Of a stretch of 64,000 bases of DNA, positions 37,701 to 46,082 are shown piece by piece. Below the pieces are notes generated by a model, which was not told the origin of the DNA, did not search any database, and saw nothing but the letters and a program-made list of their open reading frames with translations. The translations under genes and the position numbers were made by a program. Location of the stretch: NCBI GenBank assembly GCA_963680875.1, contig OY804585.1, positions 48,221,085-48,285,084 of the forward strand, read 5' to 3'. The DNA is from Bathymodiolus brooksi. Its lineage: Eukaryota; Mollusca; Bivalvia; Mytilida; Modiolidae. Position 1 is the first letter of the stretch, and the number at the start of each line of letters is the position of its first letter.

Positions 37701-40700
37701 GTTGCTAACTTTGAAAAGCATATATTTCTCAGCCAAACCGATTTAACAAGGACTGGGATCATCAGTAATAGTTATAATGAAATGTTTGAAGCATAAATAG
37801 TGAGTTTTTATGTTTCAACTGCAACTTTTTTTTTGCTCCATTGTGACGAATGGGACTGCGTTGTAGCTCTGCCGAGACACAAGTTTGTCACAGGAGCTAC
37901 ATTATTGCAGCTATGGTAATACCACCTTCGCTAGCCAAGGGTTACGATCCGCTCTACTCATCTTCACCCTTGGCATCGTTAGACGGATTTTCGAGGTCAC
38001 ACGGTGACGGTTTATATGTAATGCAGCTAGTGGTAGCTGCAACCAATCAGAACACGCTTTACAAAAAGCACATGTTCTGTAGGAAAAATGTCAACAAAAT
38101 AAAAATGCGTGTACATATAAAATAATGTTGTAAGTTTGAAATAAAAGCACTAGCTTACCATTGAATAACAGTATGAGCCTCATCAAATCTTCGCTTGAAA
38201 ATAAGCCATATGATATTATAATAATCTCGAGTCAATTTTCAGGGCATTCAAACGAAAGGAAATGAAAGCCTCACGTCGATTGGCTGAAAATGACATCATT
38301 ACAAGGGGCGTAACTGTCAAAATCCAGCAGGTGGCAGTGCGCGGGAATTACGAAAATCCGACTAACGATGCCAAGGGTGAAGATGAGTAGAGCGGATCGT
38401 AACCCTTGGCTAGCGAAGATGTGGTAATACCAACTACCATACGATCATGACCATGAAGGCCCCAAAATGAATTTTGGATGCTCTAATGAATTATATCTCC
38501 AGACTTATTTTGTTCCTAACATTTGCACAATACATTCTAAGTACAAACAGATAAACTGTACCTGACATCATATTATATATAATCTAGCTAGACAGAAAAA
38601 AACAGTCAAGTGTGTACAAAGGGAGATAATTCAATATAAGAAATGTACAATTTTCAAAAACAAATGTACAGAAACTGCACTGATACAGTTGTAATAAGAG
38701 GTAGCATCATTGGTTAGAGATTAAGTTATCTGCAGGTTAAGGGTTGTCTTGCATTTACCTTAAAGTTCATTATGACTGTGAAATAAGCATAAGTAACAGC
38801 AATAACAAAAGTGTTGCTACTAAAGGTTTGATTTTTTGTATCTGAATATATGGTTTATATGATCTAACACCAGGAGAGGTGCAAGATTGTTAAATCTGCA
38901 GATTTACGATCTTGCACCTTTTACAGTGTTTGACTATTTTACTCAACCTTTTCTACCGCATCAATGTTTGTTTACTTTGAGTAAATAATAGAGTGCTCTC
39001 CCTTGCTAGTAACTAAGGCCATGTAAAATTAATTATCTGGTTCTCAGATACTGACTTTCAAAAAAATGATGAGGGAGGGTATTTAATTTTTGTATTTATA
39101 TGCATATTGGTCCAATCTTTAGGTTACATTTTATCGATTGTTACCATTTGGAATTACCGGAAGTAACGACTTCGTATAATCAGAGGAAAACACAAGAGTG
39201 TTCCAAATTCCTTCAACGTGAAATTGCAGCTGTCTCTCTTTGATCAATGCAAGTTAAAAGCATGAAAATTTTAACACAGACTTTTTTACCGTTGTATTTA
39301 TTTTTGTTTGTGGTGATAAATACAAGCCAGCGGCCGATCTTTTGCTGACGCGGCGGTATCTGAGAACCAGAAAATTAATTTTACATGGCCTAACATAAAT
39401 AAAAGAGCTACCTCCCTTTGAACAGAGTTGAATAAATGTTTATCACTATTGTAGTAGCATTTAAGGATACAGTCTATACATTTAAGGATATAGTCTATAC
39501 ATTTAAGGATACAGTCTATACATTTAAGGATACAGTCTATACATTTAAGGATACAGTCTATACATTTAAGGATACAGTCTATACATTTATGGATACAGTC
39601 TATACATTTAAGGATACAGTCTATACATTTAAGGATACAGTTTATACATTTAAGGATACAGTCTATACATTTAAGGATACAGTCTATACATTTAAGGATA
39701 CAGTCTATACATTTAAGGATAGTCTATACATTTAAGGATACAGTCTATACATTTAAGGATAGTCTATACATTTAAGGATACAGTCTATACATTTAAGGAT
39801 ACAGTCTATACATTTAAGGATACAGTCTATACATTTAAGGATACAGTCTATACATTTAAGGATACAGTCTATACATTTAAGGATACAGTCTATACATTTA
39901 AGGATATAGTCTATACATTTAAGGATACAGTCTATACATTTAAGGATACAGTCTATACATTTAAGGATACAGTCTATACATTTAAGGATACAGTTTATAC
40001 CTTTAAGGATACAGTCTATACATTTAAGGATACAGTCTATACATTTTTATAATGAAATGCATTTAATATACTGCCAAGACACTCAGTTTGATGTATATTG
40101 ATAAATCAACAATTTACATCAACAATGGAAAACAATTTTGCAGGAACATGCTTGTGTAGCTTAATTAACAAACTACTTTATCTAAGGGGTGAGAAAGTAT
40201 TTTCTTTAGCAGAAAAAATATAAGAAACAATGGATTTCTAAAGGATATTCTAATATGACGTCCGGTATTCGGTATACAAATAAAGGCATATTTGAATAAT
40301 AATCAAATATAGGCCACACATGCGCGCTGAGCTAAAAAAAAGCACCTACATAAACACTGACTATTTTCAGAAAATTCTTCATGGTTAGCGATTTTCTATA
40401 ATTGTTTATCTAAAAATTGCTGAAATAAATGAAGCTAAAATTAAATAAATCCTAATCAAGTCTTATCATAATTAAACTCTTATAAACACAGCTTTGTTTA
40501 CCTTTCGTAACTGGTAATTTCATTGTTAATCATTTAAAGTTGTTTATTTGTAATAAAATTTATATTGAACCTTGTCAATAAAATTCTTTTCGGTATTCTA
40601 AGCCACAGTTTCAACCACAATTTCGCTATCCATCTCTTAATTCCCAATTTTACCATTTTTAAAATTCCGTAGGAGATTGATCACCTAGACCGCCTCGAAT

Positions 40701-43700
40701 TTTAAAATTAACGTATTTGTCCAATTAGAATCGAAATAATTCATGCCGGCCATACTTTATTGTTATTCATATATGGGTAGGCATTATATTCATGAGATTT
40801 AACCCCTCGCTATCGCTCAGGGTTAAATATTCATGAATATAATGCCTACAACCCATGTTAAAATGATCGTTGTAACACAAACTTATGGCTTCCATGAATT
40901 ATTTGATTCTAAAATGTATACATGTATAAATAGGAAAATCTAAATTGTTTTTTTAAGCAGAAGGCAATATAGAAAATGCATCTTATAACAAAATCCACTA
41001 ATCTTAATTATCAAAGTCACTTTCGCTACATAGACAAATACCCAGAATGGCAATTACATTTATTGTAAGTTAATAACATTTTTCAATTTTGACTGCATTG
41101 TGACTTTAAATGTTAAAAAAGAATAATAAAACAAACCAACTTACCCTCCTGAGTTACCCTTGGAAACAATGTCAAAAAAAGTTGATAGTTATCTAAAGTA
41201 TTATTACCAGTAAAAACTAAAATTGTTGTAAAAAAAATCATATGAATCGGATGTCTAGAACTAAAGCTATCACATGGAAACCATTGTGTCTACAGACGAA
41301 CGACAACAACTATGACGATGACAAGAGACCAGTAACATAATACAACCATAAAATTTTACGACCGTATAAAAACATGCATGCATGAAAAAAGTCACATAAA
41401 TACCTGAAAATTAGCCACCATGCTGAGACCAAGCGATGACAAGATTCCCAGAACTAGACCAGCTTTATTAAGACATACCAACTTCCTGTCTTCTCCAATA
41501 CAGATCTGTGATACTAACTTAAATCTTACATACATTGTAGCTATACCTGTAAAACAATACAGATCTGTGATACTAACTTAAATCTTACATACATTGTAAC
41601 TATATCTGTAAAACAATACAGATCTGTGATACTAACTTATATCTTACATACAATGTAGCTATACCTGTAAAACAATACAGATCTGTGATACTAACTTAAA
41701 TCTTACATACATTGTAGCTATACCTGTAAAACAATACAGATCTGTGATACTAACTTATATCTTACATACATTGTAGCTATACCTGTAAAACAATACAGAT
41801 CTGTGATACTAACTTATATCTTACATACATTGTAGCTATACCTGTAAAACAATACAGATCTGTGATACTAACTTATATCTTACATACATTGTAACTATAT
41901 CTGTAAAACAATACAGATCTGTGATACTAACTTATATCTTACATACAATGTAGCTATACCTGTAAAACAATACAGATCTGTGATACTAACTTATATCTTA
42001 CATACATTGTAACTATACCTGTAAAACAATACAGATCTGTGATACTAACTTATATCTTACATACATTGTAGCTATACCTGTAAAACAATACAGATCTGTG
42101 ATACTAACTTATATCTTACATACATTGTAGCTATACCTGTAAAACAATACAGATCTGTGATACTAACTTATATCTTACATACATTGTAGCTATACCTGTA
42201 AAACAATACAGATCTGTGATACTAACTTATATCTTACATACATTGTAGCTATACCTGTAAAACAATACAGATCTGTGATACTAACTTATATCTTACATAC
42301 ATTGTAACTATATCTGTAAAACAATACAGATCTGTGATACTAACTTATATCTTACATACAATGTAGCTATACCTGTAAAACAATACAGATCTGTGATACT
42401 AACTTATATCTTACATACATTGTAACTATACCTGTAAAACAATACAGATCTGTGATACTAACTTATATCTTACATACATTGTAGCTATACCTGTAAAACA
42501 ATACAGATCTGTGATACTAACTTATATCTTACATACATTGTAGCTATACCTGTAAAACAATACAGATCTGTGATACTAACTTATATCTTACATACATTGT
42601 AACTATATCTGTAAAACAATACAGATCTGTGATACTAACTTATATCTTACATACAATGTAGCTATACCTGTAAAACAATACAGATCTGTGATACTAACTT
42701 ATATCTTACATACAATGTAGCTATACCTGTAAAACAATACAGATCTGTGATACTAACTTATATCTTACATACATTGTAACTATACCTGTAAAACAATACA
42801 GATCTGTGATACTAACTTATATCTTACATACATTGTAGCTATACCTGTAAAACAATACAGATCTGTGATACTAACTTATATCTTACATACATTGTAACTA
42901 TATCTGTAAAACAATACAGATCTGTGATACTAACTTATATCTTACATACAATGTAGCTATACCTGTAAAACAATACAGATCTGTGATACTAACTTATATC
43001 TTACATACATTGTAACTATACCTGTAAAACAATACAGATCTGTGATACTAACTTATATCTTACATACATTGTAACTATACCTGTAAAATAAAATACACTA
43101 AATATCATACAAAGTTATCTTTGTTTTTAACATCTCATGAAACTCTAAAGTGTACAATATAACACACGTTCATGTCGAAGGGCTAGGGTTATGTTGTTTA
43201 ACGCCACTTTCAACAATATTTCAGTTATATCATGGTAGTGGGTTTTATTGGTGGAGGAAACCGGAGTACCTGGAGAAACCACTGACCTGCCGCAAGTCAC
43301 TGACATACTTTATCACCTAATGTTGTAACGAGTACACCTCTCCATGAGCGGGATTCAAATTCAAAACGTTCATGATGAAAGGCACTAATTGCAAAGGTAG
43401 TTGTAAATCCAGTTATCATATGATCACAACCACGACTGCTCCTCTCTCGTTTCCTAAACAAATGGGAATTATTCTTTTTCAATTTGTGGGCAATAAGGCC
43501 ATTAGTTCTCAATGGTTTGTATACTGTTTAGATTCTGCATTAAATTTTTTCAAAGTGTCTGATTGAAATCATTGTTTTTGTATGAGCTTTTCTAATCTCT
43601 AAAGACAAAGAAATCTGTATCAATTACCTCTCAAGAAAGGGGCCGTCGTGGTTGTGATCGTATGGTAGCTAGATTTACACTTACCTATGAAATCAGTGTC

Positions 43701-45543
43701 CATCACCAATAAAGTTGTGAGTTCGAATCCTACACATGGTGAGGTGTACTCGATACAATGTTATGTGTACATTCAAAACTTTGCGAGATAGGGTCGGCAT
43801 CCAGTACCACTCAGGCATTTGAAATTATAATTTGCTGATTTTTTTCATTGCAGTCTTCTTAAGGTCAAGCCTTTGAAATGTAAAAGCCATTGTTTAATAA
43901 CTTACCTAATGCTGCAGATATGTTGAGGAACTGACCAAATATACAGCTTTCTGGTGGACGAGTGCCTGTGTCACTGAAGTAAACAAATAGACAATAATAT
44001 TAATGTACAATCATATTGAAAAAAAATTATGACGAGGAGGGGCTGGACTGGTGTTCGTCTTAGGTTGGTTTATGGTGCTTAACACCACCTTCAACAATAT
44101 TTCAGTTATATCGTGGCGTTCAGTTTTATTGGTGGAGGAAACCGTAGTACCCAGAAAAAACCACCGATCTGCCACAAGTTACTAACAAACTGTATCACAT
44201 AACGGTTAATGTTGTATCTACATTGTATAGAGTATACCTGGCCTGAGTGGGATTCGAACTCAACGTTAGCACAAACAAATACACAATAATATTAATATAA
44301 CATCATATTGAAAAAAAATGATGAGGAGGAGGGGCTGTACTAGTGGTCTTAGGCCTTCAATCATCTTACTATAATACCATCATATCTAATAAATGTTCAT
44401 ATTTATGACAAGTTGTGTTTCACTTGAGCATTCAGATAGAGGTTAGCCACATACTTGATGGTATATATGTTGATGTGAAGAATAAGGTGTGCATGACTTG
44501 TACATTTAGTGAGAAGTAAGCCATATATACTTACTCAATGATGTATAGGTTCATATGTATGCGAGTGACCCTATATCATGAACATTTAATGATATGATAA
44601 ATACAGGTTATGACCTTTTCCGACCAATCAGATTGCTTATAGCAAACAGAGCAGCTTAATTTGAAATCATAACCCTTTCATAGTCACCTAAGCACCATTT
44701 TCATCAGACATACAAGTCACTTGCTTATGACCCATAATTGGGCTTCTTCAGACCTCCCATGCTGTATAACCATATCAGTAAAGGGAAGGAAAGAAGACTA
44801 AAGAGATACATATGATTTTAATCAGATTGGAATTAACATTGACATTGTGAATTTGTTAGTGTAAATATATTATCCGTTATCAGTCTTGAGATGTTATATA
44901 TCCCGTTTTAAAGGGCAGTGGTTTTGTTAAAAGGTGAGGTGTCAGCCGAACTTTTTAACAAAACCACTGCGCATTAAAACGGGATATATAACATCTAGAG
45001 ACTGATAACATTTTTATCTGAATGTTCCAACATTAATAAGTATGTCCTTATTATAGGAAAAACATAAATAGGTGTCTCTTTGGACAAAGATCACAGAGGG
45101 CGATTATTGATTTTCTGTCATCTTGTGAAATGTGTGTGGTCTGCTGTGCACAATGTAAATGGACAGCACATAGGTGAGAGCGATTATTGATTTATTGATT
45201 TTCTGTCACCGCATGGCTTCCCTGAAGTTTTAAAAGTACCTTTTTGCCAATCAAAATTCTACTTGCCATGAGAACATCAGATAAATATATATATATACAA
45301 AAATGTATATATATATGCTTCATATATTCTATCACTGGGTCTTCTAGATATTTTGTGCAAAAAACTTTGACACAAATATAAGACTTTTTTGTACTAGTTT
45401 TTAACCTTTAATATATACCTGATGTAAGGAAATAATGGAAATGTATCTTTTCTTAGTATAGCAATGATGTATGATACAATAAATGTAGCAAATGATGTGA
45501 TGACCAGGAAAACTGGTAAGTAACTCAGATCTCTAAAACACAT
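19580..45543 (-). CDS. DRAM-like six-pass lysosomal autophagy modulator (six coding exons)
   Basis: Exons on the minus strand: 45543-45419, 43973-43906, 41546-41404, 31857-31680, 30835-30771 and 19777-19580. Together they give 777 bases: 258 residues plus stop. Hallmarks of the DRAM/TMEM150/Frag1 family are the N-terminal [15 protein letters not shown], the [15 protein letters not shown] loop, the ATMYVR ... [21 protein letters not shown] block, WKPEDRGFE, and SEWVTSV ... [11 protein letters not shown]. Six hydrophobic segments are present. The C-terminus DERQPLL has an acidic dileucine signal for lysosomal sorting. Human DRAM1/DRAM2 proteins (about 240-270 residues) sit in lysosomal membranes and affect autophagy. 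Which paralogue this is cannot be fixed from sequence reading. Exon 5's donor is uncertain: GTATCC after ..MVI keeps phase with exon 6, while an alternative GTAATA donor with a later exon-6 acceptor (attacag) would shorten the protein. Introns carry massive repeats, yet no stop interrupts the coding exons. Confidence 0.88.
19908..20611. mobile_element. hAT-like non-autonomous element 'E', copy 1
   Basis: Starts TAGTTCTAATAAT and ends ATTATTGCAGCTA (10 of 13 positions inverted). It is flanked by an 8-bp duplication gaaaaaaa (19900-19907 and 20612-20619), as hAT elements make. The 704-bp body is non-coding and holds a strong internal palindrome (20221-20297). A second copy lies at 34282-37913 and confirms both ends. 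Confidence 0.8.
20221..20297. repeat. Internal palindrome of element E (copy 1)
   Basis: About 35-bp arms: ccaatcgtaactactcggcc... inverted with two mismatches around the loop caaataa. The same palindrome in copy 2 (34592-34668) is perfect. Confidence 0.85.
21075..21133 (-). mobile_element. 59-bp SINE 3' end with 13-bp target duplication
   Basis: Only the SINE 3' terminus (ggttatggtatttaaagcca on the plus strand) is present. It is flanked by ggacaaaataata at 21062-21074 and 21134-21146, so this is a genuine insertion aborted very early in reverse transcription. Confidence 0.75.
21147..22733. other. Intron 6 sequence without genes; diverged duplications before the 36-bp array
   Basis: AT-rich. 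Two diverged stretches, 22260-22395 and 22600-22722, share ccatacgtaagatt/ccatatgtaagatt and aaatcttccaa. Copies of tacgtatgggaca occur at 21912 (plus) and 22262 (minus). No exon of the DRAM-like gene is missing from the reading. Confidence 0.5.
22734..27843 (+). repeat. 36-bp minisatellite, about 142 copies (5.1 kb)
   Basis: Unit: aaacaatcagcattggatca followed by ccagacagctattata. Main variants are gca/aca at bases 11-13, gatcac/gttcac/gatcat/gatcgc, and ctatt/ttatt. Because 36 is a multiple of three, two plus-strand frames stay open for the whole array (12-residue repeats [12 protein letters not shown] and [12 protein letters not shown]). The 1725-codon frame switches register at a small deletion near 23605. 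I regard it as non-coding intronic satellite in intron 6 of the DRAM-like gene. Confidence 0.95.
27844..28598. other. Right flank of the 36-bp array
   Basis: 27910-27990 is a diverged copy of 22492-22580 (they share cagaattaaaattgtagc), so the array lies between related flanks. The motif ttacgtatggga occurs at 28052, 28354, 28377 and 28537. No coding sequence seen. Confidence 0.6.
28599..28978 (+). repeat. 'gctcacct' repeat, copy 3
   Basis: actagaggctcag start, tcactcacctttc, internal catagatacttcctaccaag, and a degraded end ggcaaggtttgctaaaaag. Open frames here belong to the repeat, not a gene. Confidence 0.75.
29119..29518 (+). repeat. 'gctcacct' repeat, copy 4 (5' truncated)
   Basis: Two internal blocks (aatcaaccaatcagaaacaa; aaatcggccaatcagaaaca) and the 3' end ggcaaggtgagttaaaaag. 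Confidence 0.7.
29519..29969. other. No gene seen
   Basis: Intronic AT-rich sequence without recognisable structure. Confidence 0.45.
29970..30412 (+). repeat. 'ttgaccttgacc' tandem repeat, about 2.5 units of 157 bp
   Basis: Units contain gtgaccttgacctttgacct, ggggaatcatgtggccaagt and gtaaagatcc; the block ends with the palindrome cgtctcgagacg (30394-30405). Related in style to 11225-11762. Confidence 0.75.
30771..30835 (-). CDS. DRAM-like gene, coding exon 5 of 6
   Basis: 65 bases between acceptor ctttgctcag and donor GTAATT. Reads (A/C)T then [20 protein letters not shown] and R. W-x-P-E-D matches the loop just before the last SEW block of DRAM proteins. Two bases enter from the previous exon (phase 1). 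An alternative acceptor (attacag, exon start at 30815) would give [10 protein letters not shown] in phase 0. Confidence 0.75.
30919..31176 (-). mobile_element. SINE (subfamily 2), full-length class
   Basis: Minus strand; 3' end at 30919, core, and tRNA-like head up to gggctgtcattg (31176). Divergent. It lies in intron 5 of the DRAM-like gene. No clear target duplication. Confidence 0.8.
31271..31399 (+). repeat. tRNA-like sequence, left arm of a palindromic pair
   Basis: Box A-like tagtcgagtggtctagg and box B ggttcaaatcc (31350-31360) are spaced about 60 bases apart, as in a type II tRNA with a long variable arm. The acceptor strands do not pair well, so this looks like a tRNA-derived element rather than a working tRNA. 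It runs into gaagaacaaaaatttgacag and a (ta)n tract. Confidence 0.65.
31454..31549 (-). repeat. tRNA-like sequence, right arm of the palindromic pair
   Basis: Inverted copy of 31304-31399 with very few differences, including box B on the minus strand (ggatttgaacc at about 31493-31503). The box-A end is cut at tggacgtaagg. The two arms face each other across about 54 bp with (ta)n. Confidence 0.75.
31680..31857 (-). CDS. DRAM-like gene, coding exon 4 of 6
   Basis: Acceptor tttttatag, then [19 protein letters not shown], a membrane segment, [10 protein letters not shown], a short basic loop KICRIR and another membrane segment. Donor at GTATCC (exon end 31680) leaves one base for exon 5; a GTAATA seven bases earlier is the alternative. 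Reading through both donors reaches TAG at once. Confidence 0.8.
31860..33218. other. Intron 4, part: diverged repeat, no gene
   Basis: Between about 32130 and 32900 a weak repeat recurs (tgtcccttttggctcctttt-like followed by tatctttgaaaccgtaagaa-like segments). Short open frames at 32126-32374 and 33032-33226 are not convincing. Confidence 0.45.
33219..33584 (-). mobile_element. SINE (subfamily 2) between 50-bp direct repeats
   Basis: Complete minus-strand SINE at 33269-33534, with head box B ggttcgaatccg-like (minus) and core. It is flanked by 50-bp direct repeats (33219-33268 and 33535-33584) with three differences, much longer than usual target duplications. Confidence 0.8.
34592..34668. 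repeat. Perfect 35-bp-arm palindrome in element E copy 2
   Basis: ccaatcgtaactactcggcc... pairs perfectly with 34634-34668 across caaataa. A strong hairpin in either RNA or single-stranded DNA. Confidence 0.85.
34757..37687. mobile_element. 2.9-kb non-coding element 'F' with degenerate inverted ends
   Basis: Comparison with E copy 1 places the insertion exactly at AAA|TTT. The left end gggagaggcactaaggtgca and the inverted right end gggagctataagggccaaaa both run into ggccc, giving imperfect TIRs of about 27 bp. No obvious target duplication. The longest open frame is 75 codons. Internal inverted pairs: 34990-35012 with 35071-35095, and 35577-35610 with 35670-35695. The right 280 bp recur inverted at 62541-62830. 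Confidence 0.7.
37924..38422. mobile_element. Long-TIR element 'G' (Mutator-like design)
   Basis: Arms of about 68 bp (ttcgctagccaagggttacg... at 37926-37993, inverted at 38351-38420) enclose a short non-coding centre. A 9-bp direct repeat ggtaatacc (37915-37923 and 38423-38431) flanks it. Long arms with a 9-bp duplication fit Mutator-like elements, though no transposase is present to prove it. The 91-codon frame at 37850-38125 spans the E/G junction and is not a gene. Confidence 0.75.
38479..39013. other. No gene; small hairpin
   Basis: A hairpin aggtgcaagattgttaaatc ... gatttacgatcttgcacctt lies at about 38877-38921. Otherwise featureless intron. Confidence 0.5.
39016..39391. mobile_element. 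Short inverted-repeat element (MITE-like)
   Basis: aggccatgtaaaattaatta... (39016-39050) is inverted at 39357-39391 with one mismatch. It encloses about 300 bp of non-coding sequence. No clear target duplication. Confidence 0.7.
39459..40046 (+). repeat. 21-bp minisatellite, about 28 copies
   Basis: Unit atttaaggatacagtctat plus ac. Two units lack three bases (gatagt). It yields a FKDTVYT heptad reading frame (39436-39735) that is a repeat artefact. Intron 4 of the DRAM-like gene. Confidence 0.95.
40047..41403. other. Intron 4, remainder: hairpin, no gene
   Basis: A hairpin spans 40773-40856 (atgggtaggcattatattca ... paired with tgaatataatgcctacaaccc-like bases) around ctcgctatcgct. Otherwise AT-rich with no coding signal. 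Confidence 0.5.
41404..41546 (-). CDS. DRAM-like gene, coding exon 3 of 6
   Basis: Acceptor attgttttacag, then (G)[16 protein letters not shown], a loop GEDRKLVCL and [22 protein letters not shown]. Donor CAG|GTATTT. 143 bases: phase 1 in, phase 0 out. The first 47 or so bases and the acceptor are tandemly duplicated upstream (41547-43085). Confidence 0.88.
41499..43085 (-). repeat. 59-bp exon-derived minisatellite, about 27 copies
   Basis: Each unit (minus strand) consists of gttttacag, gtatagctacaatgtatgta, agat[a/t]taagttagtatcac and agatctgtatt. It copies the splice acceptor and the first part of DRAM-like exon 3. The lowest-coordinate unit is the real exon start. Variants: gtagct/gtaact, acct/atct, atatct/aaatct, acatt/acaat. 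The array fills most of intron 3. Confidence 0.95.
43181..43442 (-). mobile_element. SINE (subfamily 2), full-length class
   Basis: Minus strand; 3' end ggctagggttatgttg..., core, head to aggagcagtcgtggttgtga. Intron 3 of the DRAM-like gene. No clear target duplication. Confidence 0.8.
43639..43770 (+). mobile_element. SINE head fragment (subfamily 2), opposite orientation
   Basis: ggggccgtcgtggttgtgat start and box B gagttcgaatcc; it stops after gaggtgtactcgatacaatg, so the core is missing. It faces the SINE at 43181-43442. Confidence 0.7.
43906..43973 (-). CDS. DRAM-like gene, coding exon 2 of 6
   Basis: Acceptor tttacttcag, then (S)[14 protein letters not shown] and FLNISAAL, donor TTAG|GTAAG. 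The [11 protein letters not shown] loop is the family hallmark. 68 bases; phases fit both neighbours. Confidence 0.88.
43981..44353 (-). mobile_element. SINE (subfamily 2) between 80-bp direct repeats
   Basis: SINE core and part of the head at 44065-44272 (minus), flanked by 43981-44064 and 44273-44353, about 80-bp diverged direct repeats (sharing acaataatattaat and catattgaaaaaaaat). The left copy touches the acceptor of DRAM-like exon 2. Confidence 0.75.
44354..45418. other. Intron 2, part: strong hairpin
   Basis: 44876-45009 forms an inverted repeat with arms of about 57 bp (gttatcagtcttgagatgtt... and cagtggttttgttaaaa), interrupted by a short spacer ggtgaggtgtcagccg. Otherwise no gene. 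Confidence 0.65.
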
Positions 45544-45567
45544 TCTCAATTCTTCTCTCTTTGATGT
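45419..45567 (-). CDS. DRAM-like gene, first coding exon (ATG at 45543)
   Basis: Acceptor atttttag at 45568, 24 leader bases, then ATG giving [15 protein letters not shown], a membrane segment and [11 protein letters not shown](S); donor CAG|GTATAT. The start aligns with the usual DRAM N-terminus. The leader is open and in frame upstream of the ATG (TSKREELR), so an N-terminal extension from an upstream exon is possible. Coding part is 45543-45419. Confidence 0.85.
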
Positions 45568-45611
45568 CTAAAAATAAAAAAATACCAAATTGATGCAAAT
45601 ACAATGTATAT

Positions 45612-46082
45612 GTATATAAGAAACTAGAAAAGAAGTATGCCCCCACACTTGATAATTATGGACAAAGTTGTTTTGTTAGGAGTGATTTTTTTTAAAATGA
45701 AGTGTGTCACGCCTGACAATAGGAAATTATAAACAAGTCAAAAGTTCTTTAATACTATGTATGATGTTCTACATTGTATCATACTCAACTTGCATACAGA
45801 TAGTACCTTTAATTTTTCATTCCTGATATGTAAATATAAAGGTATTACCTGTGGTGAAATGGGTATAATTCCCCATACAAACCATGTTTCCATTATGTAG
45901 CTAGTAAGAAGGAAATAAAGTCCAACTACCTGTCATTTTGTGAATATTTGACAAATTCCTGTGGACATGCACACTGCCATTATGTGTATAAACATCCTGC
46001 AAAATATTAAAGCTGTAGCTCTAAAACTGTAGGAGGATAATATGCCAGACAAACCATGTTCCCTTTATGCAGCTAGTACGAA
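45612..46082 (+). repeat. Interspersed repeat, left part, split by the 46083 element
   Basis: 45918-46056 (aagtccaactacctgtcatt..., ttaaagctgtagctctaaaa) is duplicated at 47750-47890, and the whole repeat ends near 47970 with gactcttagtcgcggggaca. The 'gctcacct' repeat sits between the two copies. Confidence 0.6.

Larger units (their letters stand above)
34282..37913. mobile_element. hAT-like element 'E', copy 2, interrupted by element F
   Basis: Same ends as copy 1 (TAGTTCTAATAAT ... TTATTGCAGCTA). Target duplication tggtaatac (34273-34281 and 37914-37922). Own sequence is 34282-34756 and 37688-37913, highly similar to 19908-20611. No transposase. Confidence 0.8.
34068..38463 (-). mobile_element. 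SINE (subfamily 2) carrying nested insertions
   Basis: SINE parts at 34068-34281 and 38423-38463, with a 15-bp target duplication aaaatgaattttgga at 34053-34067 and 38464-38478. Everything between is three later insertions (E, F inside E, and G), so this pair of duplications brackets 4.4 kb. Confidence 0.85.

Noticed and set aside
37850..38125. 91-codon open frame
   Set aside because: Spans the junction between elements E and G, so it was created by insertion.
39436..39735. 99-codon FKDTVYT repeat protein
   Set aside because: Artefact of the 21-bp tandem repeat; the frame is lost where two units lose bases (39720 onward).
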